This document shows positions 17,444-26,591 of a stretch of DNA of 64,000 nucleotides, piece after piece. Location: the NCBI RefSeq assembly GCF_042650885.1, contig NZ_JBHSBU010000001.1, positions 1,922,001 to 1,986,000 on the forward strand, in the 5' to 3' direction. Origin of the DNA: Chitinimonas_A lacunae. GTDB lineage: Bacteria > Pseudomonadota > Gammaproteobacteria > Burkholderiales > Chitinimonadaceae. Numbering within the stretch: the stretch's first letter is position 1; each line of letters opens with the position of its first letter. The notes beneath the pieces are model-generated. The model ran no database searches and was not told where the DNA came from. It saw only the letters and a list, made by a program, of their open reading frames with translations. The position numbers were made by a program, and so were the translations under genes.

Positions 17444-17887
17444 TCAGCCATCTGTCGCCGGCGACTGCTTCAGTCGATTAAGCAGCGCGTAGACACCTGA
17501 CAGCGAGTATTCCACCCCGAATTCCTCCTTGAGCAAGCGGCACAGGTCTTCACCTCGCCAGGTGCTCACGCCCAGCTCAGCCGGCGGTCCGGCCTCGACC
17601 TTGGCCAGAAAGGCACGGCGCTGCTCGGCCGTCAGTCGGTTCGGTTTACCCGGGCGCGGGCGGTCGACCAGTCCTTCAAGGCCGAATTCGTTGTAGCGCT
17701 TGATCCACATCCGCAACTGCACGCCGCTCAGGCCAAACAGCCCGTCGGCCTCATTGGCCGAATGGCCCTGTGCCACATAGCCCAGTGCCAGCAGACGGCA
17801 GCGTACCCGTGGGTCGCGTTCCACATGGGCCAGGGCGCGGAATTCCTCGGCCGTATGGCCTGGCTTGATCAGCAACGGTCGTCTCAT
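17444..17887 (-). CDS. Stand-alone IS630-type winged-helix protein
   Basis: The 147-aa protein has two DNA-binding helix-turn-helix segments. The first is near residues 30-70 (RCRLLALGYVAQGHSANEAD, GLSGVQLRMWIKRYNEFG). After GLVDRPRPGKPNRLT comes a winged-helix region ending EYSLSGVYALLNRL. This is the N-terminal half of IS630-family transposases, but the DDE catalytic half is absent. The gene has a proper ribosome-binding site (GGAGAGAG) before ATG 17887 and a perfect terminator, and no IS ends are visible. It may be an OrfA remnant or a domesticated regulator of the divergent GH5 gene. Confidence 0.75.
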   Translation of the reverse strand: MRRPLLIKPGHTAEEFRALAHVERDPRVRCRLLALGYVAQGHSANEADGLFGLSGVQLRMWIKRYNEFGLEGLVDRPRPGKPNRLTAEQRRAFLAKVEAGPPAELGVSTWRGEDLCRLLKEEFGVEYSLSGVYALLNRLKQSPATDG

Positions 17888-17913
17888 CGTCTCTCTCCTG
17901 CGCCCGGCTAATG

Positions 17914-17938
17914 ATAGGGTATAAAGTGTAAGCCCTAT
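17914..17938. promoter_or_regulatory. Inverted repeat in the HTH/GH5 divergent promoter
   Basis: ATAGGG (17914-17919) and CCCTAT (17933-17938) flank a 13-bp spacer. On the minus strand, TTGTAT and TATACC spaced 16 bp overlap it and could be the promoter of the HTH gene. The arrangement fits an autoregulatory operator, which is inference. Confidence 0.4.
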
Positions 17939-18045
17939 TATACAAATCCCGCCGGGTTTGCCTATGACCATCGGCTTCGGGAACTCTACGTCGGCCGATT
18001 TGCCGAAGCGGCCCCGCCCCGTCCGGGGCACGGAGAATGACCTGC

Positions 18046-19254
18046 ATGAAATATCCTCTCGATCGCCCCCGCCTTGCCGCCAGCCTGCAAGGCGGCCTCC
18101 TGGCCGCGCTGCTGGCACTGGGCAGTACTGCCAGTGCCGCTGACCTGATCAGCTTCTGGGATCAACCCCGCCATGGCGGCAACAGCTTCAACCGTCTGCC
18201 GCCCGATCAGCCTTATTTCGACGCGCTCAAGGCCTACGGCGCCAGTTGGGTGCGACTGAGCTACGACAAGTGGAAACCGGCCCGACGCGACTATCTGCTG
18301 GGCGACGCCGACCATTATCGCGGTCTGGAAGCCGACGATCTGCGCACCCTCAAGGCCACGCTGGACCGCGCCCAGGCGGCCGGACTCAAGGTGGTGCTGA
18401 CCCCGCTGTCGCTGCCTTTTCTACGCTGGCGGCAAAACAACGGCGGCCGGGTGGACGATAGGCTATGGCAGGACAGGCAACGCTGGCAGGCCGCCGCGCG
18501 TTTCTGGCGCGATCTGGCGGCCGAACTCAAGGACCACCCGGCCATCGCCGCCTATAACCTGATCAATGAACCGGCACCGGAGCGGCAGGCCGGCGTGGAC
18601 GAACACGCCGCCCCCGCCGCGCTGCAAGCCTGGTATGCCCGGCAAAAAGGCGGGGCGCGCGATCTGCCGGCCTTCTATCGGCAGTTGATCGCTGCCGTGC
18701 GCGAAGTCGATCAGCATACGCCCATCATGGTCGATTCGGGCTGGTACGGGGCGGCCGATGCCTTTGTCTACTGGCCCGCCCCACTCGATGACCAGCGAGT
18801 GCTGTACAGCTTTCATATGTACGAACCCTATGCTGCCACCAGCGCGCCCAATCTCAAGCGGGCCAAGCCCTACAACTATCCGGGCAAGGTGCCGTTCGGT
18901 GCCGGCAGCGAGTATTGGGACGCCAAGCGGGTCGCCAGCTATCTGCGCCAGCCGCTTGACTGGGCACGCCGGGTCGGGGTGCCGATGCAGCGGATGGTGG
19001 CCGGCGAATTCGGCTGCATCCGCCGCCTGCCGGGCTGCAAAACCTACCTGGAGGATGTGCTGACCACGCTCGATCGGGAAAAGCTGCACTGGGCGTTCTA
19101 CAGCTTCCGCGAAGACAGTTGGGATGCAATGGACTACGAGCTGGGTTCGGGCGCCGTGCCGTGGCGCTATTGGGAAGCCATCGACAAGCACCAGCCCGAC
19201 CCGGTGCCCCGGCAGGCGACGCCGGAATTCGAGCCGATCCGTAAACGGCTCTAA
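18046..19254 (+). CDS. Secreted GH5-like glycoside hydrolase (cellulase family)
   Basis: This 402-aa protein has a signal peptide ending near STASA (about residue 29) and a (beta/alpha)8 glycosidase of the GH5 type. The acid/base Glu is E175 in AYNLINEPAPE, and the nucleophile Glu is E321 in VAGEFGC. VLYSFHMYEP supplies the conserved His/Tyr of the active site. It should hydrolyse a beta-glucan or related polysaccharide outside the cytoplasm; the exact substrate is open. ATG 18046 is chosen over ATG 18037 because the GGAG box is then properly spaced. It diverges from the HTH gene. Confidence 0.9.
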   Translation: MKYPLDRPRLAASLQGGLLAALLALGSTASAADLISFWDQPRHGGNSFNRLPPDQPYFDALKAYGASWVRLSYDKWKPARRDYLLGDADHYRGLEADDLRTLKATLDRAQAAGLKVVLTPLSLPFLRWRQNNGGRVDDRLWQDRQRWQAAARFWRDLAAELKDHPAIAAYNLINEPAPERQAGVDEHAAPAALQAWYARQKGGARDLPAFYRQLIAAVREVDQHTPIMVDSGWYGAADAFVYWPAPLDDQRVLYSFHMYEPYAATSAPNLKRAKPYNYPGKVPFGAGSEYWDAKRVASYLRQPLDWARRVGVPMQRMVAGEFGCIRRLPGCKTYLEDVLTTLDREKLHWAFYSFREDSWDAMDYELGSGAVPWRYWEAIDKHQPDPVPRQATPEFEPIRKRL

Positions 19255-19338
19255 GGAGTGACGCCCGGACAGCGCCGGGATTTACCGCGACTTGTGGCAG
19301 GCGTGGCGCTATCGGTCCGGACAGGTTCGATGGGAAGT

Positions 19339-19368
19339 AACACGCCGCGTTATCCAACGCGGCGTGTT
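19339..19368. terminator. Hairpin between convergent genes
   Basis: A perfect 13-bp inverted repeat (AACACGCCGCGTT, loop ATCC, AACGCGGCGTGTT) lies between the GH5 gene and the minus-strand PstS-like gene. It has no clear U-tract on either side. Confidence 0.6.
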
Positions 19369-19381
19369 GATGGGCACCTGC

Positions 19382-19831
19382 TCAGTCCGGCGTGTAGAGC
19401 ACCTTGAGCGAGCCGTCAACCTTGGCCTTTTCGATATAGCCGATCATCGCCGGATTACCCTTGAGCAGCTTTTTGACTTCATCGCTGCCCGCCACCCGCT
19501 TAGGCGGCTCGCCTTTACCGTTGAACATCATCTTGGCCCAGTAGGCGCTGAGCTGGTTCATGTTCTTCTTGGTGACTGCGCCGTGGAAGTCGCTGAACAA
19601 CTGGCTGGTTTCCACCTGATCGAGCGGCACCACCAGACCCGAGCCGGACACTTCGGCAATCTTGCCCAAGTAGATATTCGATAACTGCTCGGCGCTGAGC
19701 GAGGCTACCTTGGTCTTGCTGTCGGCGACCACCACCCAATCGGCCGCCCAAGCCGGGGCAAGACAGATCAAGCCCAGCAGCAGACTCAGGCCCAGGCGGC
19801 TGGCGTGGCGCTTTTCCGATACATTTGCCAT
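19382..19831 (-). CDS. Small PstS-like periplasmic protein
   Basis: The 149-aa protein has a signal peptide (cleavage near PAWAADW) and a single-lobe PBP-like domain related to phosphate-binding PstS: LSAEQLSNIYLGKI, VPLDQVETSQLFSDFHGAV, AGSDEVKKLLKGNPAMIGYI. At about half the length of PstS it cannot form the full two-lobe ligand cleft. It is 15 bp downstream of the porin gene and so almost certainly co-transcribed with it. Such small proteins are often found with porins in Gram-negative bacteria; a role in anion handling is inferred, not shown. Confidence 0.85.
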   Translation of the reverse strand: MANVSEKRHASRLGLSLLLGLICLAPAWAADWVVVADSKTKVASLSAEQLSNIYLGKIAEVSGSGLVVPLDQVETSQLFSDFHGAVTKKNMNQLSAYWAKMMFNGKGEPPKRVAGSDEVKKLLKGNPAMIGYIEKAKVDGSLKVLYTPD

Positions 19832-19846
19832 TTCCGCTTCCCCCGC

Positions 19847-21151
19847 TCAGAACACGAAATCGACCGAAAACGCCGCAACATGGACCGTCCCGTATTCGGA
19901 CAGGAACTTGCCTTGCGGTGGCGGAACGATGGGGAACAGATTGCCGTTGCCGAACGTGCCGCCATATCGGCCGGGTTCGGGCTTGAGCCAGTCGTACTGG
20001 AATTTCAGCGCCACATTCTTGCGCAGGTCATACCGCAGACCGAGCGAGACGCTCGACTGGTCGGTCGAGGAATTGCGCAGCACCAGCGGCGGCCGGCTGG
20101 AGAAGGCCGGGGCCGGCGCCAGGATATATTGATCGGTATCGGATTTATGCCGCGACACGATGGCATACGGCAGGAAATTACCGAAGCGATAACCCGCCCC
20201 CACATACCAGGCATCGGCCGATGCGACCTGCGAGCCGGTCATCCGCTTCACATATTCGGCCTGGAGCAGCAGACTGCCATTGTCGTAGCTGCCGCCCACG
20301 GTGAACACATCAAAGCGCTTACGATCGACGTCGAGCCGGTTGGCCACCTCGGTATAACCCGGGTAGACCACTTCACAGCCCGGCCCCGGAATCACCGGCA
20401 CGCCCGGCATCGGTGGTCCGGGCGGGCCGCCGCCGCAGCCTGGGGCATTGATCTGCGAACGGTTGACGTTGAAGACGCCGAACTGGTTTTCCAGCGAATG
20501 GGTGCTGTCCATATACGCCACCCGGAACAGCGTCTCTTCGCCCTGCAGGGTGAAGTTGATCCCTGCCATCCGGTGGTAATTGACGATGCCGTTATTGTTG
20601 ATGTGCAGCTCGAACTTGCCCATGAACGGCTGCACCACATAGGACATCCCGCCCATCACCCCCTTATAGATCGCGTCGATCCCGTCCACATTGTTGAGGG
20701 TCAACAGGCCATACACCTCAAGCGGCGGCCTGATCCACGGATTGCTGTAATTGACGTTGCGATAGTCCGACGCCATCAGCATCGGCGTGATAAAGCGGCC
20801 GGCCCGCAGCGATAGGGCCGGGGTGGCCCGCCAGGCCACATACGCCCAATCGACCTGCGGGTCGAAGTTGTTCTTATGGTTGTGGCGCGACAGCAGCTGC
20901 AAGGTGAAATCGAGATTCTCGCGCGGCCGGTAACGGGTCTGCACCCCCAATACCGTATCGTTCTTGAACGACCATTTGTCCGAAACCCCATTGGCCTGCT
21001 GCGCCGCCGTACGCAAGGTCGCATGTTCGGAATCGTGGCGTGACAGATTGAGCGTGCCAAACCCGCTGATCCGGAAATCGCTGGCCGGCGACTCCTCTGC
21101 CAACGCCACAGCCTGCAATAACACCAACAACAGGCAGGCAGACTTGTTCAT
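19847..21151 (-). CDS. Outer-membrane porin-like beta-barrel protein
   Basis: This 434-aa protein starts with a signal peptide (MNKSACLLLVLLQAVALAEE) and is made of amphipathic beta strands ending in VHVAAFSVDFVF, with the terminal Phe needed for outer-membrane insertion. FRISGFGTLNLSRHDSEH opens the barrel, and WAYVAWRATPALSLRAGRF matches a common bacterial porin motif. Between about residues 230 and 255 is a Gly/Pro-rich loop bounded by Cys (PGCGGGPPGPPMP, then GPGCEVVYPG), which is unusual. ATG 21151 is the first start consistent with a signal peptide. The small PstS-like gene follows directly. Confidence 0.85.
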   Translation of the reverse strand: MNKSACLLLVLLQAVALAEESPASDFRISGFGTLNLSRHDSEHATLRTAAQQANGVSDKWSFKNDTVLGVQTRYRPRENLDFTLQLLSRHNHKNNFDPQVDWAYVAWRATPALSLRAGRFITPMLMASDYRNVNYSNPWIRPPLEVYGLLTLNNVDGIDAIYKGVMGGMSYVVQPFMGKFELHINNNGIVNYHRMAGINFTLQGEETLFRVAYMDSTHSLENQFGVFNVNRSQINAPGCGGGPPGPPMPGVPVIPGPGCEVVYPGYTEVANRLDVDRKRFDVFTVGGSYDNGSLLLQAEYVKRMTGSQVASADAWYVGAGYRFGNFLPYAIVSRHKSDTDQYILAPAPAFSSRPPLVLRNSSTDQSSVSLGLRYDLRKNVALKFQYDWLKPEPGRYGGTFGNGNLFPIVPPPQGKFLSEYGTVHVAAFSVDFVF

Positions 21152-21671
21152 ACGCTTACCCCCAGAAAATGCTGGCCCGGACGCCGCCGGGCCAAAATCG
21201 CCACGGTTAACACCACGAAGCGGCCGGAAAAGTGCCCGCCCCGATCCGTCTAAACCTAGCTGATCAAGCCGCGAATCCCAGCCCATCGCAGCAATTGTGC
21301 AAAGGTCGCACTCAATGAAAAGTCAAGCCGGGGAAAGGGGTTTCGGACCGACGGACATTGCGGTGCAGTCCATGGAAATATCCAATAAATAACCGTCAAT
21401 TGAAAAAGGATAGTCTTCAAGCGAAGGCCATTGACAGCAGTTGCTGGAGGGAAGAGCCTGCCAATAAGCATTTCAAGAAAAATTTTATTTTCTTTTATAG
21501 ATGCCTTTTTGTCTTGCAAAGGTTATGCACAATATTTTCTATAACTCCATCCTCTGCAATACAGCTCCGAATCCCGGGCAAAGGACACCCAGCGTCCCCC
21601 TCCAGCCCCATGCTCGAAGCGGTGCGAGCAGGAAAATAAAGCAGGAAATTTACTGCGTCGCTTGAACGGGC
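21152..21671. other. Intergenic region upstream of the porin gene
   Basis: 520 bp, including a dispersed element (21481-21545). The rest shows no supported gene; the minus-strand promoter of the porin should lie near 21160-21300. Confidence 0.5.
21481..21545 (+). repeat. Dispersed intergenic element, copy 5 (TTGCA/ATGCA type)
   Basis: TTTTATTTTC block, a 20-nt spacer, CTTGCA at 21513-21518 and ATGCA at 21525-21529, then AATATTTTCTAT. The core GTCTTGCAAAGGTT is identical to copy 1 over 14 bases. Confidence 0.7.
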
Positions 21672-23588
21672 CTACGGTTCATGCTGCCCGCCCAAGGTAA
21701 AGAAGAAGGTGGCCCCTTCGCCCGGAACGGCTTCGGCCCAGATTTCGCCGCCGTGGCGATGGATCACCCGTTGCACCGTGGCAAGTCCGATCCCCGTTCC
21801 CTCGAAATCGCTATGTTGATGGAGTCGCTGGAACACCCCGAACAATTGGGCCGCATAAGCCATATCGAAACCGGCGCCGTTATCGCGCACATAGTGGGCA
21901 TGGCGGCCCTGGCACAGGGCGGTACCGAATTCGATCCGGGTCTGCGGCTTCTTGGCGCTGTATTTCCAGGCATTGCCGAGCAGGTTTTGCAGCACCACCC
22001 GCATCAAGGCCGGGTCGGCATAGACCGGAGTGGTGGGCGAGATGCGAAATACCGCATCGCGTTCAGGTTCGGCGTGCTGGAATTCCTCGATGATGGTGCG
22101 CACGATCACCGACAGATCGACTTCGGCCCGATCGAGATGGGCGCGGGTGATGCGGCCCAGACTCAACAGCGCCTCGATCAGCTCGTCCATGCTGGCAATG
22201 CCCGAGCGGATACGGCTCAGATACATCCGGGCCGTTTCGTCGAACTGGTTGGCGTAGTCCTCTTCGAGCAGATGGCTGAAGCCGTTGATCCGCCGCAGCG
22301 GCGCGCGCAGATCGTGCGAGACCGAATAGCTGAATGCCTCCAGATCACGGTTGGCATTGGCGAGCGCCTCGGTGCGCGATTCGATCAGATCCTCCAGATG
22401 GGCCTGATGTTCGGCCAGCTCGGCCTCGGCCCGCTTGCGCTCGCTGATATCGTTGAGGATGCCGCTGGTCCCCAGGTATTCCCCATATTCCGAGAACAAG
22501 CTGCGCTGCCGCACCTCGAGCCAGACCAGCCGGCCATCGGCCCGCCGCAGCCGCAGTTCGCACTGGGTCGCCCCGGTCTGGTGGCTTTCCAGTTGCTGTA
22601 GGCAGTCGCTGAACACCGCCAGATCTTCGCCATGCAGATAGTCGCTGATCGGCTGCCCAAGTGACGCCTCGACCGCAAAACCGGTGATATCGGTCCAGGC
22701 CGGGTTGAGAAACTGCCAGCGGCCGAGCGCATCGCTCTGGAAGATCACTTCCTTGACCGTTTCGATCACCTCGCGATAGTGACGCCGACTCTCTTCGAGC
22801 GCCTGCTCGCGCTCGTCCAGCGCGGCCATCATCCGGTTGAAGGCTTTGGCCATGCCGGCGATTTCGCTCGAACCGCTCAAGCGCGCCTGCACGCCGCGCT
22901 GACCGCGCTCGGCCTCGGCCATCACCCGGGCCAGATCGGTCAGCGGTCGGGTCAGCCGACGGGACAGGTAGCGGATGCCCAGCACGAACACAAAGGCAAA
23001 CAGAAAGGAAATCGCCAGATTGATGGTGAACACATCGACCACCATCCGACGCAGCGTGTCCTTGCTCTGCACCACCTGGACAAAACCGAGCAGCTGCTGC
23101 GGCGGGGTTTCGCCTTCGAGTTCCAGGGCGGTCGGCTGCGACAGCACGGGCGCCACGAAATGCCAGGCGCGCGCCGTTTCATGGCTCAGCACGGGCTGGC
23201 GCAGCTGCGGCGAGGGGGGCCGGGCATCGTTGGCATCGGCCGCCTGGCCCTGGCTCAGCAATACCTTGCCATCGGGCAGACGCAGCGTGACCTGGGTCAC
23301 ATCGGGAAAGGACAGCGTGGTCTTGACCGCCGCCAGGGCGTTGTCGGCCGAGCCGTAAACCAGGGCCAGATTCGATTGCGAGGCCATCGCCTCGGTAACG
23401 CGCAATCCCTGACCCAGCAGGCTGGTCTCAATCTGGCGGCTTGCCTGCCAGGTGCAGGCCAGTGAAGTCGCCAGCGCCAGCAGCATCGTGCCCAGCGTCA
23501 CGCCGATACTGAGCTGGCGGCGGAACGACTGACGTTGCAGCCATCTCCGGCCGGGCAGCGAAGCATAGGCGAGCAGCCGGGCGGGCAT
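21672..23588 (-). CDS. Membrane sensor histidine kinase (HAMP-PAS-HisKA-HATPase)
   Basis: The 638-aa protein has membrane helices at about 24-46 and 184-205 bounding a periplasmic domain, a HAMP domain at 206-260, and a PAS domain at 268-385 (QSDALGRWQFLNPAWTDITG). A coiled linker leads to HisKA with the phosphorylated His about 425 in SVSHDLRAPLRR, and the ATPase domain has an N-box LLGNAWKYS, DNGAGFDM and GTGIGLATV. There is no receiver domain and no neighbouring response regulator. The start is ATG 23588, one base after the stop of the binding-protein gene, so translation is coupled and the pair probably works together, the binding protein presenting a ligand to the kinase. Confidence 0.92.
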   Translation of the reverse strand: MPARLLAYASLPGRRWLQRQSFRRQLSIGVTLGTMLLALATSLACTWQASRQIETSLLGQGLRVTEAMASQSNLALVYGSADNALAAVKTTLSFPDVTQVTLRLPDGKVLLSQGQAADANDARPPSPQLRQPVLSHETARAWHFVAPVLSQPTALELEGETPPQQLLGFVQVVQSKDTLRRMVVDVFTINLAISFLFAFVFVLGIRYLSRRLTRPLTDLARVMAEAERGQRGVQARLSGSSEIAGMAKAFNRMMAALDEREQALEESRRHYREVIETVKEVIFQSDALGRWQFLNPAWTDITGFAVEASLGQPISDYLHGEDLAVFSDCLQQLESHQTGATQCELRLRRADGRLVWLEVRQRSLFSEYGEYLGTSGILNDISERKRAEAELAEHQAHLEDLIESRTEALANANRDLEAFSYSVSHDLRAPLRRINGFSHLLEEDYANQFDETARMYLSRIRSGIASMDELIEALLSLGRITRAHLDRAEVDLSVIVRTIIEEFQHAEPERDAVFRISPTTPVYADPALMRVVLQNLLGNAWKYSAKKPQTRIEFGTALCQGRHAHYVRDNGAGFDMAYAAQLFGVFQRLHQHSDFEGTGIGLATVQRVIHRHGGEIWAEAVPGEGATFFFTLGGQHEP

Positions 23589-23589
23589 C

Positions 23590-24543
23590 TCAGGGCTCCG
23601 GGAAGACCAGGTCGAACTGCTGTTTGGCGTCGAGCTGAATACCCAGGTGCCCGGCCGTTCGGACATTGACCGCCACCAGTACCTCCTTGAGCGGGACGAC
23701 ACCGGCGCGCACAGCCGTACCGATACCGGCCTGGGCATTCTGGGCCAGGCTCCGCCCCAGCTCGACATTATTGGGAAACAGGGAAAACAGGGCGCCGCGC
23801 TTGACATGGGCCACGCTCGACGAGAAGAACGGCAGGCTGCGCTCCCAGGCTTCCTGTAGCACCAGCGGCAGGACGGTGGCCTCGTCCACTGTGGTCGAGT
23901 CCTGCATCAGCCACAGGCTATCGGTCTTGCCATCGGCACCGGCCAGGATGGCCTGATAGTGCTGCACCGCCCCTCGCAGATCGGCCGCCTCGCGGCCGAC
24001 CAGCTCCAGGCCCTGGCTGCGCGCCTTATCCTGGGCCTGCCGGAACAGCCAGTCGTTCTGCCTTGGATCGTAGACCACGAACACCCGGCGCGCGGCGGGA
24101 ATAAAGCGCTTGAGCCGCTGAAACAGCAGCGCCGGATCGGGCGCCAGGCTATACACCGCCGCCCCACGCGCATCGGCCTCGGGCGGCGCCGACACCACCC
24201 CGCCCACCACCAGCCGCACCGCCGGGTCCAGACCCGCTGCCGCCTTGAGGCCATTGCGGCCCAGCGCGATCACCACCTTGACCTCCTGGCGGCGAATCTC
24301 GGCGGCAAAATCCTGGGCATTGAAGCCACTGCCGACCTGATAACTCGGCAACTTGCCCGCCTGGGCCTCGATGCCGCTCAGGATCTTGGCAAACACACTG
24401 CGGGCCGGCTCGGCCATATCGGGATAGACCACCGCAATACCGGCCGCCGACGCGCCAGCCATCAGCAGGACACAGCACAGTCCGCCCAAGGCCAGTCGCA
24501 ATCCGGTTCGACAGTAGAGGAAGAGGGTGGGAGCGTCGCTCAA
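23590..24543 (-). CDS. ABC-type substrate-binding protein (ABC_sub_bind family) coupled to a sensor kinase
   Basis: This 317-aa protein has an N-terminal hydrophobic signal (LGGLCCVLLMAGASAAG) and the two-lobe fold of the ABC_sub_bind family (IAVVYPDMAEPARSVF, VVIALGRNGLKAA, RRVFVVYDPRQNDWL, LPFFSSSVAHVKRGALFSLF, NVRTAGHLGIQLD). These are typical of periplasmic binding proteins linked to ABC transporters of unknown ligand or to signalling proteins. Here no transporter gene is adjacent; instead the next gene, one base away, encodes a sensor kinase. It is the first gene of that two-gene unit. Confidence 0.85.
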   Translation of the reverse strand: MSDAPTLFLYCRTGLRLALGGLCCVLLMAGASAAGIAVVYPDMAEPARSVFAKILSGIEAQAGKLPSYQVGSGFNAQDFAAEIRRQEVKVVIALGRNGLKAAAGLDPAVRLVVGGVVSAPPEADARGAAVYSLAPDPALLFQRLKRFIPAARRVFVVYDPRQNDWLFRQAQDKARSQGLELVGREAADLRGAVQHYQAILAGADGKTDSLWLMQDSTTVDEATVLPLVLQEAWERSLPFFSSSVAHVKRGALFSLFPNNVELGRSLAQNAQAGIGTAVRAGVVPLKEVLVAVNVRTAGHLGIQLDAKQQFDLVFPEP

Positions 24544-24700
24544 ATCGCGTTCTGCATTGTTGGAAGAGGTTTACCGCCAGTTTAGGGCGAATTTGCCCCG
24601 ATACGACCATCCGTCCGCCGGACTTGCGGCCGATAGGGGGTTTCTATAATGAAGCCGACCGCGCTTGTTGCCGGCCACCTTCCTGCTTGAAAGGATGATG

Positions 24701-26473
24701 ATGCCGCATCAGACCCCTCCCCCAACGCCCGTCTACGAAGTCGCCGATCTGTTCATCGATTACCTCGATGCCCTGGGCATCGCTTATGTATTCGGTGTAC
24801 CGGGCGGCGCCATTGAACCCCTCTATAACGCCATGGCCCGCGCCATGCGCCAAGGCCGTGGCCCCAAGCCCGTGGTCGCCCGCCATGAGAACGGCGCCGC
24901 CTTTATGGCCGATGGCTACGCCCGCGAAACCGGCAAGATCGGCGTCTGCATCGCCACGTCCGGCCCGGGCGCCACCAATCTGATCACCGGCGTCGCCTGC
25001 GCTTTCGACAACAGCGTGCCGCTACTGGCCATCACCGGTCAGCCCTCGCTGCCGTCGTTTGGCAAACGCGCCCTACAGGAATCGGCCTGCACCGGCATCA
25101 ATACAGTAGGCATGTTCCGCCATTGCACGCGCTACAACTCGCTGTTGTCGCACCGCGACCAGGCCGAAGGCAAGCTGGTCAATGCCCTGATGCGGGCGAC
25201 CCAGACACGCGGGCCGGTCCATTTGTCGGTCCCGGTCGATATTCTGCGCATGCCGCTCAAGCAGACCGGCCCTAGCTATGACCTCAGCACCCTGCTCTAC
25301 CGTCCCTCACTGGTCGACGAGGCGGCCGTGCGCGAACTGGCCGAGCTGCTGCGCTCGACCAAGCGGCTGGCGATCGTAGTCGGCGGCGGCTGTGGCGAGG
25401 CGATCGACAGCATTCTCGAATTGGCCGAGCTGTTCGGCGCCCGCTTTGTCACCACCCCCGATGGCAAGGGGTTTATCAATCCGGCCCATCGGCTCTACTA
25501 CGGCGTGTTCGGCTTTGCCGGCCACTACACCGCCAATGCCGTGCTGCTCGACGAACCCGAACTGGTACTGGCCATCGGCACCAGCCTTGGCGAATGGGTC
25601 AGCGCTGCCTGGTGCGAGACGGTGCTGAACGACAAGCTGATCCATATCGACGAGTCCGAAGAGCATCTGATGCGCTCGCCGATGGCCAAACTCCATGTGC
25701 GCGGTCGCATCAGCACGGTATTCCAGCGCCTGCTCGAACTGCTCAAAGCGGGCCATCTGCCGCCACCCCCGCCGGTTGCGCCCGAGGTGCGACCGATCGA
25801 GATGCTGCGCGAACCGGACAAATACCGCTGCAACGCCACCCCACTGAAGCCGCAGCGGCTGATGTACGAGCTGACCCGCTACCTGCCGCCCAGCACACGC
25901 TATGTGGCCGATGCCGGCAACAGCACCGCCTGGGCCATCCATTATCTGCAACACCACGACCGCCGCCGCGAGCACCACGACCTGCCACCGCTGGAGGAAC
26001 GACGCCATTTCAACGGCGGCTGGCTGCGCGTCATCATGGATTTCGCCCCGATGGGCTGGGCCATCGGCGCCGCCATCGGTATCGCCCGGGGCAATCGCGA
26101 CTGCCCGGTAGTCTGCCTCACCGGCGACGGCAGCTATCTGATGAACGGCCAGGAAATCACCGTCGCCGCCGAAGAGCAGCTCAATCTGATCTTTGTCATC
26201 CTCAACGACGGGGCGCTGGGCATGGTCAAGCACGGCCAGCGCCTGGCCGGGGCCGAACAGATCTGCTGGCAACTGCCTCGGGTCGATTTCCAGCTCCAGG
26301 CCGAATCGCTCGGCATTCCCGGCCATATCCTGCGCTCACCGCATGATTTCGAGCTGCTCGACTGGCAGGCCATCCTGCGCCGCGATGGCCCGACCTTGCT
26401 TGATGTGCGAATCGATGGCGAAGAGGTGCCGCCGATGAATCTGCGGATGAAAACGCTGGGAACAGGCAAATAG
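24701..26473 (+). CDS. Thiamine-diphosphate enzyme, acetolactate-synthase large-subunit-like
   Basis: This 590-aa protein has the three domains of the ThDP-dependent decarboxylase/synthase family. The N-terminal Pyr domain has the catalytic Glu in ARHENGAAFMADGYARETG and the loop FGVPGG. The middle domain includes VVGGGCGEAI, and the C-terminal PP domain has the Mg/ThDP motif GDGSYLMNGQ ending in ILND about 26 residues on. Acetolactate synthase makes acetolactate or acetohydroxybutyrate from 2-oxoacids, but no small regulatory subunit gene is present. The two following genes are citrate-synthase-like, so a different carboligation or decarboxylation is likely. Three ATG codons overlap at 24695-24703; 24701 has the best spacing to GAAAGG. 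Confidence 0.85.
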   Translation: MPHQTPPPTPVYEVADLFIDYLDALGIAYVFGVPGGAIEPLYNAMARAMRQGRGPKPVVARHENGAAFMADGYARETGKIGVCIATSGPGATNLITGVACAFDNSVPLLAITGQPSLPSFGKRALQESACTGINTVGMFRHCTRYNSLLSHRDQAEGKLVNALMRATQTRGPVHLSVPVDILRMPLKQTGPSYDLSTLLYRPSLVDEAAVRELAELLRSTKRLAIVVGGGCGEAIDSILELAELFGARFVTTPDGKGFINPAHRLYYGVFGFAGHYTANAVLLDEPELVLAIGTSLGEWVSAAWCETVLNDKLIHIDESEEHLMRSPMAKLHVRGRISTVFQRLLELLKAGHLPPPPPVAPEVRPIEMLREPDKYRCNATPLKPQRLMYELTRYLPPSTRYVADAGNSTAWAIHYLQHHDRRREHHDLPPLEERRHFNGGWLRVIMDFAPMGWAIGAAIGIARGNRDCPVVCLTGDGSYLMNGQEITVAAEEQLNLIFVILNDGALGMVKHGQRLAGAEQICWQLPRVDFQLQAESLGIPGHILRSPHDFELLDWQAILRRDGPTLLDVRIDGEEVPPMNLRMKTLGTGK

Positions 26474-26530
26474 AAAATTTCTTGCAAATCCTCTGCAAGA
26501 CACATAGCCGATAATTTCATCAAATAAACA
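26470..26530 (-). repeat. Dispersed intergenic element, copy 6 (TTGCA/TTGCA type)
   Basis: On the minus strand: GTTTATTTG block, spacer of about 21 nt, CTTGCA, then TTGCA exactly 11 bp on (complements at 26494-26498 and 26483-26487), then AAATTTTCTAT. It overlaps the last codons of the ThDP gene and separates it from the citrate-synthase-like pair. Confidence 0.7.
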
Positions 26531-26591
26531 ATTCCCCGATTTTCTATCGAGCGAACGGCACAGACGCCCAAACCCTCAGGAGGATCGCGTC

